64,000 nt of DNA from Patiria miniata (taxonomy: Eukaryota > Echinodermata > Asteroidea > Valvatida > Asterinidae). The stretch spans positions 1,183,001 to 1,247,000 of the forward strand of contig NW_024037072.1 of the NCBI RefSeq assembly GCF_015706575.1, in the 5' to 3' direction. Every line of letters starts with the position of its first letter. Position 1 is the stretch's first letter. The notes beneath the pieces were generated by a model. That model had not been told where the DNA came from and made no database searches. It saw only the letters and a list, made by a program, of their open reading frames with translations. Below, in pieces: positions 35,531 through 46,709 of the stretch. The translations under genes were made by a program, and so were the position numbers.

Positions 35531-35927
35531 TTTGTTGAGCTTTTGAACAACAGTTCCAAGTCTTAACTCCCGTTCATACTAGAATTTGATAATCAAAAAA
35601 AAATATAGATACATATATAATAATACAAAATCCTATTTAATTCATGTACTGCATTCCTAGGGAAAAACATAAAAACCACAAAAACAAACAAACATTTTTT
35701 ATCATGTACTTTTCTGGTAGAGTGCGCCTTTCTTATATTCCGATGTGCAAATCTTAACTCATTTTTTTTTCATGTACTGTATTCTGATATTTGTATGTAC
35801 GATGGTAAATGTTTTAGTAAATTTGTATTTCTGATTTTGTGTTTGTAATTTGTACGCACTGTAACAATTTAGCCTCTGGCTACACAAACACAATGATTAA
35901 TAAACCAGAACAATAATAATAATAATA
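33905..35927 (+). mobile_element. Dead non-LTR retrotransposon (CR1/jockey-like), 5'-truncated
   Basis: The plus strand holds most of a reverse transcriptase, then ~390 bases of 3' untranslated DNA ending in an (AAT)n tail at ~35910-35927. It has no endonuclease or gag-like part upstream, so it is a truncated insertion. Confidence 0.85.
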
Positions 35928-36295
35928 ATTATGTTTTGACTTTTTGACCGAGAGGTATTTTGGGGCCCAATTAGCCATTTCAATTTGTTTAATACTGGCC
36001 AAGCACATAATATTTCTTCCCTCGTTGTTAATTAAGGAGGCTTCATACTTCACGCGAATGCGAAGCGAATTTGACGTCACAAAATTATCGCTGCGAAATT
36101 AGCGGGAGCTGAAATGTGCAAAATCGCAATTCGCAGCACGAAAACTTGTCTTAACGTCACAAATTCGCGTTCACCCTGACTAAAACCACGAATACTATCC
36201 ATCAATAATGAACAAAACTCTCAATCACAATCATTATGCCTAATCAGTGTGTTTGGTGACTGTTGATGAATCAAATCTATATTTTTTAGTTCATT
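35928..36295. other. No gene seen; possible short palindromic repeat
   Basis: Around 36030-36180 CGCGAATGCGAAGCGAATTTG and CAAATTCGCGTTCACC are partly inverted, suggesting a small MITE. Weak. Confidence 0.35.
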
Positions 36296-36299
36296 TAAT

Positions 36300-36502
36300 C
36301 TAACACAACAAGCACTTTTGTTGGAATATATTAGCATCCAATGCTTTAGTGGAATTAATCAAGGCGACATCCAAAAGCAGCTCCAATCGCAGAGCACACC
36401 AATTCGGACATTCAGAAGGCTCGATGTATATAACCGTCGCCACCACACTCTCATCGAACAGGCGAGTGACCGGGTGTTGCTATTTGTGTTACCGACGAAC
36501 AC
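36300..36502 (-). pseudogene. F5/8 type C (discoidin) domain, third exon, frameshifted
   Basis: After a TTGCAG acceptor the frame opens VFVGNTNSNT. The family's next residues (PVT, LFDE.VVAT, IYIEPSE, ALRLELL) are present but one frame over. The shift is explained by one missing base in a C run at about 36467-36470. The shifted frame then runs to a stop at 36300, giving a natural last exon. Either the gene is broken, or the base is an assembly or sequencing error. Confidence 0.75.
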
Positions 36503-36984
36503 CTGCAAGGAAAACAAATTTATCAATGTTGTATGTATATCCAGAAGATTGGAAAGTAGGCTTTGGAAAATAGTGAATTCCACTTATTGGACAGTACAAT
36601 TCCATACAATTCTTTGTGTTTCGTTTATGACTCTTGATTTGTTCATACCTCCAACTAATTGGTTTTACGTAAAAACATATCATTTTTTTTATTTTGCAAA
36701 GAGTGAACCTCGTCTTTATTCTGTTGGAAAGAGTTTGTGGTTTGTCTGGGATTGTTGATTTTAATAATTTGTTCGTGGTTAATGTGTTCGTTTTTCATAT
36801 AAATGCGGGACAAGATTTCTTGTTTCAAGGTAACAGTGTATGCGGTCCGAAATAACAACAAAAAAGATCAAAGTTCAAATAGAGCGAAGTTAAAATAAAA
36901 TCAATATATTTAAAGGTTGAAAATCGGGACTAAATATACAAATAGCGTAATTGCTTTATTTTCTTTAAAAAAAAAAGAATGTAC

Positions 36985-37165
36985 CTTGATGTCTCCGTTC
37001 ACATCTTTGACACGTTCAGATTCATATGAGGGCTGCTTCTTATATGCCACCTTGTACTTCGTTGTTACCAACGAACTGCGTGTGGATTTCTGCCATCCTT
37101 GTGTGGTGACCCCAGACACCACTGTACTCTGAAGGAGGTCCACCTCGATCCAGGCATCCAAGCAT
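36985..37165 (-). CDS. F5/8 type C (discoidin) domain, second exon
   Basis: 181 nt with a CTAG acceptor and a GTACAT donor, ending in phase 0. It encodes DAWIEVDLLQSTVVSGVTTQ, the core strand of the discoidin fold (usually W.QVDL....V.GV.TQG), then TTKYKVAYK and a segment ending NGDIK. Discoidin domains bind lipids, sugars or matrix proteins on extracellular and membrane proteins. Phases fit the exons on both sides. Confidence 0.85.
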
Positions 37166-37366
37166 CTAGATACACAGATTGAGGGTAACGGGGAAAGGGG
37201 AAAATTGTTGTATTCAGCAACATTCTCCTTTGAAATGATTTCTGTTAATGGATGTAATTATTTTCTTAAATTTAAGTGCTTTTGGTAACAATGATGAGAT
37301 CAGATATACAATGATTATATTCTTGCGTGTAAAGTGCTAGGTCTAGTATTTCCTCTTGACACCTAC

Positions 37367-37511
37367 TTCAGTGGTACCCATGCAATATTATTGTGGAGGC
37401 GTGCCATCCAGGCAAGACAACAGCCATCCCCGCTGGACGCCGTGATGTGATCATTAGGGATTGTTCCGTCCTGCATACCAAGGGCCTCTGAATTCGAACA
37501 GTTCACTGTTG
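37367..37511 (-). CDS. F5/8 type C (discoidin) domain, first exon
   Basis: 145 nt between a TTCTAG acceptor and a GTAGGT donor. It encodes NCSNSEALGMQDGTIPND, then HITASS, ARLHN and AWVPLK. This matches the domain's conserved start (Cys, then LGM..G.I....I.ASS). It joins the second exon in frame. Further upstream exons were not found. No link to the MAM gene 25 kb downstream on the same strand can be shown. Confidence 0.82.
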
Positions 37512-37514
37512 CTA

Positions 37515-38090
37515 GAATTGGAATAAAAAAAAAAACCCAAAGAGTGACGAAGCCAGCGGGGAGGGGGTTCTACGTCTCTCTTATTTTGTAAATAGTGCAC
37601 TTTTTTTCAAAAGTTCCTTTTTTCCAGGAGTGTCCTTTTTTAACTTGTGCCCGTTTTGAAATGTTGCGCGATGAAAAGCACCACCTATTGTCAGATAGTA
37701 CCCATGATCGTCAGGTTTGAACAGTGCCTCAATAAGAATATGGTGTCCAGCACTCCATCCCCACCCCCTGCCAACCCTGCCCCAACAAACCCATCCCCTC
37801 CAACTCAATCCCGCTTTGATAGAAAATATTTGGAATGTGTCCATCAAATTGTTTTTATTCTTGAGAGGTGCTCCTTTCGACCAAAACTCATCCTTCAGAG
37901 AAATGTCTATCGAATTGGGAGTAGTTAGGTTCATTTTGGGGGCACAAAAGCAACCCCCAAAAAAAATATTTGAAAGGGCTGGTTAAAGCATGGTCTCCAT
38001 ATCGTTGACAGAGGGAGGCATATCAGCATGCGTTTAACGTTTATGCGGTACCCGCTGCTATGTACATCAGATTCGAACCGGCCAATCGAT
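37515..38090. other. No gene seen
   Basis: Opposite-strand frames at 37581-37934 and 37647-37928 lack domain signatures or splice sites. Low-complexity C-rich DNA lies at ~37755-37805. Confidence 0.4.
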
Positions 38091-38093
38091 CCC

Positions 38094-38310
38094 GTTAGCT
38101 CGGTGGTCGAGTGGTAAGACATCTGCACTAGAAAGCAGGAGGTCGTGGGTTCGAGTCCCACCCGAGTGATTTTTTCCAACTTTCACTCGGGAGGTAACAC
38201 ACTGAGTATACAGTGTTTAAACGTCGGTGAAGGGCAAAACCTAATTTGATTTATATATCACCCCGACGCAAAATTCCTTATCATAAAAGAAAGAATTGGT
38301 TAAGCGCCCT
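38094..38310 (+). mobile_element. tRNA-derived SINE
   Basis: It has RNA polymerase III promoter boxes: box A TGGTCGAGTGG (38104-38114) and box B GGTTCGAGTCC (38148-38158). The D-arm and TCTAG-type anticodon region resemble tRNA-Ser/Leu, but the long variable arm is missing and a non-tRNA body follows. The open frame on the other strand (37931-38179) is a by-product. Confidence 0.75.
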
Positions 38311-39470
38311 CTTCTAATGCTCGCCGAGTTCGCATACCATACCAGCTCGCATCAGCAGCTAAGCAGACCACCGAGCATAGCGTGACGTCATTGCCAGCCA
38401 ATCAGGAAAGTGCACAAACGTTAGCGCACAGATGTACATTGTTCCGATTGGCTGGAAGTCGCCCTGTGGGAGGGGCAATTTACTGTTACTAATAGGCCTA
38501 ACGGCTTGTTATCTATGGAAAGAGTTGACAAAGAAATGACCTTCAATGCAGCGGAAAATATTCCAGAATCGACAACCGGAACGACGTCCATTGAAAACAC
38601 AAACAGTTCATAACAAGAAAAACCTTACAATTAATTAACAATCATTGTCGCATAATACTCCCAAATGAAGCGTAGAAACATGATCTACTTTGACATTGGT
38701 CTTAAGATAAAATATCGCACATATTGAACTTGCCGTTATGTTTAATATTGAGCCTCATTTTCCATCTCCCTGGTTTTAAAGGGAATATACATCATTTGCT
38801 TTTGCTGTAATTTTCAGAAATGGATGGAATTGGGGGGTTGGAAATATATAGCAAATATAGTTACACTGACTTTTTTGAGGTTTTGGGTTCGAAAATGCTA
38901 TAAAAACCAAGAAAAACAATCAATTTCCTGTAGTCTGGTTCCCTGACTCTATTTAAGAAGAAACAGAGCAGTTTACATATATTGGGGAATTGTAAGGTCA
39001 GGGAACCAGTCTAGCTTGCTTGTACCCGTTCATAGGTGTGTAATCGATTGCAAACAAGTGCGATGGTCAACTGGGGCCAGTATTTGAAAAAAAGCCAGTT
39101 TTTTCCAACGCTGATCGGCCGATCAGCATTGGAAATTGATACAAAAATACCACTTTTCTTGAAAATGACAGTATACCAGGTGCCATGATTTTACAGGATG
39201 CTTTACACTGTCATTCACTAAAGTCCAGCAAGGTATTTCAAAATGATTTGGTAGTTTTATTTTTTGATGTTTGCAAATGTTGTATTTTCCCTTTAAGCGA
39301 AGCGACCGTAATGCATTCGCTTTGCAATATTGGATCCCTGGCAATATTTAATGCCTGGCAATTATGAACGTTTTCCACAATATCGAATGAAACCTTCAAT
39401 TAACGAGGTGGAAAGTTCGGTTAATATCTATAGCATATAATAATTTTGGTGAGCTAATCATCTTTACCCT
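38311..39470. other. No gene seen; two short palindromes
   Basis: An inverted pair AGTCTGGTTCCCTGAC / GTCAGGGAACCAGTCT at ~38932 and ~38998, and a palindrome centred on GCTGATCGGCCGATCAGC (39105-39132). Otherwise AT-rich with short frames. Confidence 0.6.
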
Positions 39471-39473
39471 TAG

Positions 39474-39823
39474 CTGAGAAGCTGAATTGCGAAGACATTG
39501 GCTACAGCGTAGTCGAGCCGATCATGACCAAGGAGCACAGCCAGTCATCAAAAATGTTAATTTTGCGGAGCGAGGAAAACCGGAGAAAAACCATCGTGGA
39601 ACAAGAGAGAATCAACGAACAACTCTACTCACATATTATTGTCCTGGTCCGAGCCGGTAATCAAACCCAGGCCACCAAACGGCTTCTGGCTCCATGTTGC
39701 ATTGATCAACGTAACCTTGCCAGCATTATATCACTGAGCCTACATCAGCGGATCCTTGAAACCACGAACCAAGAATATTTTCTGAAATTATGTTTCCATT
39801 ATAAAGATAAGCACAGTTTATGA
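39474..39823 (+). CDS. Candidate terminal exon of an unrecognised gene
   Basis: After a plausible acceptor (TTTACCCTTAG) the frame EKLNCEDIGYSVVEPIMTKE stays open for ~116 codons and stops at 39823. Composition is protein-like: charged helical stretch EENRRKTIVEQERINEQLYS, then a hydrophobic segment and two adjacent Cys (APCCIDQ). The GC content is higher than its surroundings. No family is recognised. No other exon of this gene was found. It is immediately followed by a TIR element at 39912. Confidence 0.5.
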
Positions 39824-39911
39824 TACTAGAGTCCTTTTATTTCTCATGTAGAAAGGACACAGGTGAGATCATCATATTCCAACATATGAACCAACAACCA
39901 TTCAGTGTTAG

Positions 39912-41123
39912 TATAGGTTTTCCCGGCCAATTTCGCAAAAATATAGCATTCGAATTTATCTTGATCATGGCCAATTTGAAGCGGAGTAGCGCCCTGCTGT
40001 CATTCCCGTGGTTCGTATTAGATTTCAGGAGATCAAATTCGTTTAAAAACCTGACATTTTCATGTTTAACTCATCCTAAATTGAAGTTATGTCATTCGGT
40101 TTAAGTGATCACTCAATTTAGCAGTCGGTTTGGTCAAGGGTTATTTGCATGAGATTCTTGATTTCTTTTTCATTTCCGTGCATTCTATTTAGCACTTTTT
40201 GTATTCAAAAAAAAATAAATAAAACGAAGGCATACGACGCGAGTCTTTAAATTTCTTCCACCTATTTATCATTTCTGCTTTTCCGTTTCATTTTTTTCAA
40301 AGTGTCTACTATCTGTCTCTTTATTCTAAAGAGATAAAAATGTAAACAAATTAAACAAACACGGGGCATATGAAACAACAAACCTATAGGCAACAGTAAA
40401 CTTAGGTGATGTTTTCCCTTCTTTTTATCGTGTTCACATAAATCTATATGTTCTTAATTCTTATCTTTGGGTTTTTGATCTTCTGTTTTCAAATTGTGAT
40501 CTTGGTTATATATATTTGCTTATATCTCTTTAACTTTTTAGTTGTTTAATCATCTTAAATGATGAGGATACTGTCTCCTGCACGTCTGTTAGCCATAGAT
40601 CTCTTGCCGTGCCAAGCATCTACATTTGAAATTCTCATGTAACGCCCATGAGCTGCCATATGCATGTTGATATTTCTAGTGCTTCAAGCTTGCAGTGCAC
40701 GGTGATCAGAGTATTGGCAGAATCTTGTTGGAGACAGGTTTTTATATCCATACTTCCCAATTGGAACAAAGGCACTCCATCTAATTCTAACAAACAACGG
40801 AATGACATAAACCTATTTCGAATTCATTTGCTTAATTTTCACAGATGCCTGCTTAATGGTGAATTTGAATGACCAAACTTACACAGCTGGAAGCTCCGGC
40901 GAATTTGGATGCTCGTTTGTGCAATCTTAATTTGAATGCCCTGTTGTTAAAATTGCATGATTAAAATGTGAAATCGCAGGCTTCAAATGTTAAATTGATT
41001 GGTGTTTTTAGCTAATTGAATGTTGATCTCAACGTGCATTCAAATCAAGCTTTTCGTGCGAAATTGAGTGATTGGTCACCAATTTGGCCGCCAAATCCGC
41101 TGACCTGGCCGGGAAAACGTATA
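39912..41123. mobile_element. TA-flanked TIR element, 'GGTTTTCCCGG' family, copy 3
   Basis: About 1212 bp, from TATAGGTTTTCCCGGCCAAT to the inverted end GGCCGGGAAAACGTATA. Interior frames (40648-40872 and others) are not supported as genes. Confidence 0.75.
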
Positions 41124-42640
41124 AAAACTGTAACGTTCAATGAAAAGTCAAACTGGCAATGATCGAATGCATTGCATTATAAACACCGCCAAAGAAAAGA
41201 AAAGAAAAAAAGAAGAAATTCCATGAAAGACCGGTTTTATGAAAAATGATGCACTTTACAAAGTTGCAAATTTAGAGAGTACGCGAGTCGAATGGAAATT
41301 GTTGCGTCACAATTTCATAGTTGCCCGAATTAAAGAACGGCAGGGATATACCTGGCACGATTTGAGGTAACCCCCCCCCCCATCTCGCTATGTCATATGC
41401 AAACCCTAGACTATTGTCACCTGACACATCGCCCTAGATAACTCAAAAGAATTCCTGAGATTCTGGTCACACAAAGACCAACACAAATGGGGGGGGGGGG
41501 GGGGGGGTTCCCTGCGTCTCATATCGCGTTACATATGGGCAGCGAATACCGATAGCACGTACGTGCTTGTAAGCATGGGATCACGTAAAATTGGCGAATT
41601 TGAAGCATGGCGGCCACAATATGAGGGCGCTGTTTTGTTTGGGTAATTACAAAAGACTTTACCCAAATCACACATTGCTTTCCTATTGTGTCTTCCGTAC
41701 CGCGGAAAGGCTAATTGAATAACCCGCGCTTTGCTCGGGCACTGTGCTGTCGATAGGCGATTTAAGCATATTGTGGGCTATGAACTTGAGGGTTTATAAA
41801 AAATAAGGATGGAAGCCGTGCGAAGGACCGTGAGCTTGTATTTCTGTAAAATTTGGATGAAATTGGGGTCACAACACAGCCCTCTATTTTGCAATGGAGT
41901 GTAAGGCACCGTATTTCAAAATGGAGATGGGCTTCAGGACAATTTTAAGGGGTAATCACCGTTGAATGGAAATTTCTCCCCAAAGTCATCGGATTACCCC
42001 AAAAAAATTGACAAGAAAATGAAAGATGATGAAATAAGCTTTAATTTAATGTGTGTCTCGAATACCTGTTGTGAGTATTTTCGCTGAATATCTGAAGGGG
42101 GGGGGGGGGGCATTTAGCAATGGGTATAAGGCAGTTATATATTTACCAGTGAATTACGGTCATGTGTGTTTGCGTTTGCAAGTTCTCCTCGCGTATTTCT
42201 TTAATTTCAACTTTTCAAACTGCATCGTTTTTCATAAACCGTTGTCAATCTCGGACGATTAACAGTCTTTGGTAGCAAACAGGCATATCAAAATGAAGCT
42301 AAAAAAAATACAATACCATAATACAATACCATAACTTTTCGATGGACTTATGATATTATCTGAGACATTCGATGCCTTGGCTCAATACAGGGGAGGGGCG
42401 GAGGGGGGGGGGGGGGCTGAGAAGAGCGCGAATGATGGTCTGTGCGCCACTTCCATTCGTAAAACAGGGGTGTGCAAAATGGTGATAACGGAAATATCCC
42501 TTTTAAAGTCGTTATTTGTCTGCTTTCTGATTTCTGCGAGCATAACGCAAGCACCTGTTCTATACCGAATGTGTATATTAGTCTAGTATTTAAAGACCAA
42601 TTCTAGAAAAGAATCTGTATTAATTTGCTTCGTTCTATCG
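41124..42640. other. No gene seen; G tracts
   Basis: Contains G runs near 41487-41508, 42099-42110 and 42402-42416. The last sits in a strand-symmetric CAATACAGGGG / C-rich context that looks repeat-derived. Confidence 0.4.
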
Positions 42641-42645
42641 TGCAG

Positions 42646-42868
42646 TGAATCACATACGCCGACACATGGTGGTTGCCCGCGATGTGCGCGCGCTGCTGTC
42701 AATGAAGGAAATGAGACACGTTCCCCCGCTAGGGGCGCCCAACCGTTCCGCCTCCCCCGGCTCAACATGTCTGAATTGTCTGTATAACAACAGTTTCGAA
42801 TCTGGTGACAAAATTAAGCCGCAAAGAAACAAACACCAAGGTCGAGTAACCGCTTGTGTGTGTCTCAG
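42646..42868 (+). CDS. Candidate internal exon of an unrecognised gene
   Basis: A 223-nt segment with a TCGTGCAG acceptor and a near-consensus CTCAG|GTGAGT donor. It is open throughout (phase 1 in, phase 2 out) and clearly GC-richer than its surroundings. It encodes RRHMVVARDVRALLSMKEMR, then APNRSASPGSTCLNCLYNN and GRVTACVCLR, with four cysteines in the second half (CLNC and CVC). No family is recognised and no partner exon was found in the window. Confidence 0.55.
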
Positions 42869-42869
42869 G

Positions 42870-43580
42870 TGAGTGTATTTTCAGAGAAAAGGGTGGGAGG
42901 GGGATAGTATACAAATACTGACTGCTTCGAGTATGTAGTAGAGGGTGGAGGAGGGGGTATCCCCCCCGATATTTGTAAAGACTGCACTTTTCCATTCAAG
43001 AACCATTTTTTTTTTATATATCCTCGCCTACCCGCCCCCAATATTTGTAAAGATTTCCCTCTTTTGTTAACAAGTGTTTTTTTTTTCTGAACAAGTGGCC
43101 TTTGTAATAAACAAAAAGACTCGTGCCCTTTTCTGTGCCATTGGCCGTTACGGGTGGCTTTATTTGAACAGCAACCCCATCGACAGACGTTACCAGCCCC
43201 CCCCCCCATCCCAACCATTGTATTTTACGGAGGCCAAGCGTCCGACGGGAAAAAATGTCTGCATTTCAGAACGGACTTCAAGTGCCCTTTTCAAGAAATC
43301 CCCCCCCTAATAAAAATGACCTTGATACGCCCCTGGATGAAGCAGTCTATTTTCGATTTTTAACGCCTCTCCCACAGACTATGCTTGATGTTTTTTTTTA
43401 TTTAATCTAAATACAATTGAAGTGTACTTATACTATAGTACTTGAACACGAAATAAGTTGAAAATGTATATATTTGCACTTTTCCACACTAACCCTTCAT
43501 GAAATGTTTGAGCCCAGCTCATATAATCAAAATAACATTTTATCGCACTGGAGCGGTCCTTGGGCGGAATACCTACGTTA
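42870..43580. other. No gene seen; C/T-tract repeats
   Basis: Several C and T runs, and a GGAGGCCAAGCGTCCG block at ~43230-43320 that resembles the dispersed repeat at 16180-16425. Confidence 0.45.
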
Positions 43581-43587
43581 TTTATGG

Positions 43588-43790
43588 AGTGCTGTGGCCT
43601 CGTGGTCTGGAGCATTGAATTCCTGGTCTGCAGGTAATTCCGCAGGTTCGAGCCCGGCCTGCGGTTATGGTGCGTGTGCCCTTGAGCAAGGCACTTTGTC
43701 ACTCATTGCTTCTCTCCACCCAGGAGTAAATGGGTACTTGTGAGGGTAGAGATGGTTATTGTGGTTGATAGCTGCTTTGCGCCGAAGGGG
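43588..43790 (+). mobile_element. tRNA-derived SINE
   Basis: A tRNA-like head with box B GGTTCGAGCCC (43645-43655) and a weaker box A at ~43595. It is followed by GAGCAAGGCACTTTGTC and CTCTCCACCCAGGAGTAAATG, a body common in animal SINEs. A tail-like end GCGCTCTATAAATCC plus (TTA)n occurs at 44298-44360, so the element may be interrupted by ~420 bp. Confidence 0.72.
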
Positions 43791-44297
43791 AAGTTATGTA
43801 ATATGCTACGCGTAAATTCGCTGATTACTTAGGCAAGACCCGCCTCTTGACCTCCTAGATTTTGACCAATCAGTGAACGCTTTCTATATCGGGTTTTCGT
43901 TCATTCACCCGTTGCGCGTCAAAGACGATTGTCAAAAAATTGTGTCACGCGCTCTGTATCATGTTACGCGATATCGCGCCAAGTTGTTGTTGTATAACAA
44001 AGCACTGCATTCAAATTGACCAATCAAACCATTTAGTCCTGATTTAGGAATGAAATGATGTCACGATTTAGTAAAATCGACTCCGATTGGCTGGCGCTCG
44101 GCTTGCATATATCATGTCAAAACATAACAAATGTTATACAGGAGATTGGCTCCGTGAATAACGGTTGATACTCAGACTACCGAAATGGCAGCATCGACCT
44201 GTATACTTCCTAGAAAGCTTAAAGATGGTATTTGGAATGTTTGATTGGCCCAATGAGCAGGGTAATAATAAGCGCCTTGTATGATTGGCCAATTTGG

Positions 44298-44362
44298 CGC
44301 TCTATAAATCCATAGTTATTATTATTATTATATTATTATTATGATGTATATTATTATTACTC
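44298..44362. repeat. (ATT)n microsatellite after a SINE-like tail
   Basis: TTTGGCGCTCTATAAATCC followed by interrupted ATT repeats. Confidence 0.8.
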
Positions 44363-44369
44363 CACTGTA

Positions 44370-44640
44370 TGCTATAATAGGGCGACAGAATTTGCTAACT
44401 GCCTGCACAATAGGGCGACACACCTTGTTAAAGCGTCATTATAACTGTCGCCCTTTTGTGGTAACGACTTTTAGGACAAGGAATGTTACTGTCGCAAACC
44501 ATCTCGATCAATTCCTCGTGGTCCAAGTAGTAAAAAAAGTACCGGATTTCGTGGGAAAAGGATAAGGTAAACTTGGGTTAGGTGACAGGTTAGGTTTGTG
44601 CACAAGTCTTTGGGAAAGTCGCCCTATTTTAGCAAAAAGA
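44370..44640. repeat. Dispersed repeat with GGGCGACA motifs, copy 2
   Basis: Inverted and permuted relative to 14360-14660, with ATAGGGCGACAGAATTTGC, ACACCTTGTTAAAG and GGATTTCGTGGGAAAAGG blocks. Confidence 0.7.
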
Positions 44641-45129
44641 TATTAGCGCTGGTTCCCCCTCCCAAGTCCAAAATGCACGGGATGCGACGCTTAGGAAAAA
44701 CGGTTCTGAAGGTCAGACGACCCCTACAAGCCATAGTACATACATGTACTATGGTGAAAGATTGATGCACTTTCAACTGATTGGTTAAGTGTGTGCTTTT
44801 GTAATTGGGGGGGGGGGGGGGCGAGGCAGATGTTTATATTACCACTGAACCTATACCTTGACTCCTCTGATCTGAAGAAACCCTGCACCTGATGAAATAT
44901 TACTTACAGGGTCTCGTGATTCTGTCGATCAAATGGCAATGGCTTTTCCATGTGAAATTTGTAAAACACAGGATGTAAAACAATCACAAAATTCTTCAGC
45001 TCTCCGGTGGATATGTGATAACACCCAGGGGCTTGTCTATCCCCCCTAAAAAAAAATCATTTTTTATCCCCCTAGATAAATAGTCGTGAAAAGGGTGCAT
45101 TTGTACACTTTTAGTTAATATAGTGTGCC

Positions 45130-45320
45130 TGACTGTAGGATTTTCGATCAGCGCTCCCCTTTTAAAATATACCCCCCCCCCTCCCTTTTTGATTTTCGGA
45201 TGCCTATTTTGTCCGGAGAAAATAACCGGTCTACATTTCAGCACGCCTACCTGAAAAAAATTCTGGATACCACCCTGCTAGCCCCCCAAAAAATATTGGC
45301 TCTAGAACCACGCCTGATAA
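45130..45320. repeat. Dispersed repeat rich in C tracts, copy 2
   Basis: Same order and orientation of blocks as 16180-16425 (ATTTTCGGA, GTCCGGAGAAAATAACCGGT, CACCCTGCTAGCCCCCC, GGCTCTAGAACC). Confidence 0.75.
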
Positions 45321-45475
45321 AACCTGAAAACTTAGTATCACAGGTGAGATAAATCAAACAAATTATAATGGATTGGTATTTTATTCAAGAAGTACACAAT
45401 AAGCCTTAAAAAGATTTCAAATGTCGGTGAATATCGTCGTGTAGTGCATAGTCATGCCACACCTCCATGATTCAA

Positions 45476-45611
45476 CCAAGGGCGGATCCAGAACACAATT
45501 TTTGAGGGGCCAAAAAAATTTGGCCCCCAAAAAGTGGGTCAAAATTTACGGCGTGGGGTTCGGGGCCCTCTTAAGGGCCCCTTTGCCCCCCCCCCCCCGA
45601 TCCGCCCTTGG
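45476..45611. mobile_element. 136-bp MITE with 6-bp target duplication
   Basis: The ends CCAAGGGCGGATCC and GGATCCGCCCTTGG-like (GATCCGCCCTTGG) are inverted. The flanks are exact ATTCAA at 45470-45475 and 45612-45617. The inside has mirrored GGCC / GGGCCC and C-tract sequence. Confidence 0.85.
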
Positions 45612-45644
45612 ATTCAACACACATTTTTCAGTCAACACCTAAAC

Positions 45645-45811
45645 ACAACCACCGTTTTAAAGTTCTGTGAACGGATCGCAAAAAAGGTGTGCGTTCTCTC
45701 AGCAAAACGAAAACAAATCACACACATCCATATGTGATTTGTTTTCGTTCTGCTGAAAGAACACTTACCTTTTTGTGATCCGTGGACACAACCTAAAAAT
45801 GGTGGTTGTAT
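45645..45811. repeat. Long near-perfect hairpin, ~78-bp arms, ~10-base loop
   Basis: Left-arm segments CAACCACCG, GATCGCAAAAA, GTTCT and ACGAAAACAAATCACA are mirrored as TGTGATTTGTTTTCGT, AGAAC, TTTTTGTGATC and GGTGGTTG. The centre is near 45728. It may be a foldback MITE or a source of hairpin RNA. Confidence 0.82.
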
Positions 45812-45894
45812 TTAAAATTCCGTAACTTGAAAATTACACGAGTGATCTAAATGATTCTTTGAAACGCAAGCAGGAATACAATTATTTGTTTCCC

Positions 45895-45985
45895 ATTGTT
45901 TGGCCGAGAAGTGCCACAGCTCAGCCGATGGAGGATAGTATTTTGCACCGCGAAGTTGCGGGTTCGAATTTCGGTTTTGCACCCG
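45895..45985 (+). mobile_element. Possible tRNA-derived SINE head
   Basis: ACAGCTCAGCCGATGG resembles box A, GGTTCGAATTT resembles box B, and a T run follows. The opposite-strand frame 45847-46221 crosses it and is discounted. Confidence 0.5.
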
Positions 45986-46709
45986 ATTTTTTTTTTTCCT
46001 TTTCTAACCTGAGGCTTTGGAGGATTTGTTTTTAAAGGATATGAAGTCCGAATTTGAGAAACGTTCAAATTCTCTTTTTTGCAAATTTGATATTTTCTTC
46101 TCATATTTTTATAAAAGTTAGTCCAAAACGCCATAGCGTACACCCATATGTGGATGCCGTTTGGGAGAAAAAAAAATTGCGGCCCGGCGACTTTTGCGGC
46201 ATCTTCAAAACACATGAACAAGGCGTTTCTTGGATTTTATGATGAAAATGTGGGTTTTTGCTACATGCACATTTTATGTCTCGACAGTGCCATTTCACTG
46301 GCCGTGACCTGAGGGCATGATCATTTCAAAGAAGTAAAAATCGGAGATTCTGAAACAAACGCTCCAATATCTTAACCCTAAATAGTAGGGGGGCCAATGT
46401 AAAGATTTGGGTTCCCGTTGAAATTTCATGTTAATTTAAGGCAACCATTATAAATGTAATCTTATGAGTCCTGAGAACAAGAAAATTGATGTTGCCATTT
46501 TTTCCATTGACCTTTAGTGACCTTGACCTGAGGTCAAAGTTCATGGGTCATTTTCACCTAAAATTTGCCTTTCGGAAGGGTTTGCGAAGATTTTCGAGGG
46601 AAGTGAGCACATATTGAATTTGGTTGAGAGTTTCCCCATTATAATAAATGTTATTATTAATGTATTTATGGGTTTTGCTGAAGAAAGCATGGGAAAATGT
46701 CACTTTTGC

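Noticed and set aside
36300..37511. Discoidin exons as the 5' part of the MAM gene
   Set aside because: Same strand and plausible order, but the third exon runs to a stop without a donor, is frameshifted, and 25 kb of repeats intervenes; no phase-1 link to 11204 was found.
38094..38170. Functional tRNA gene (Ser/Leu-like, tRNA with A and B boxes)
   Set aside because: The acceptor stem pairs imperfectly, the anticodon loop is irregular, the long variable arm is absent, and a SINE body follows.
45847..46221. 124-codon minus-strand frame
   Set aside because: It crosses a tRNA-like SINE head and a T run; part of its sequence resembles the usual antisense-SINE artefact.
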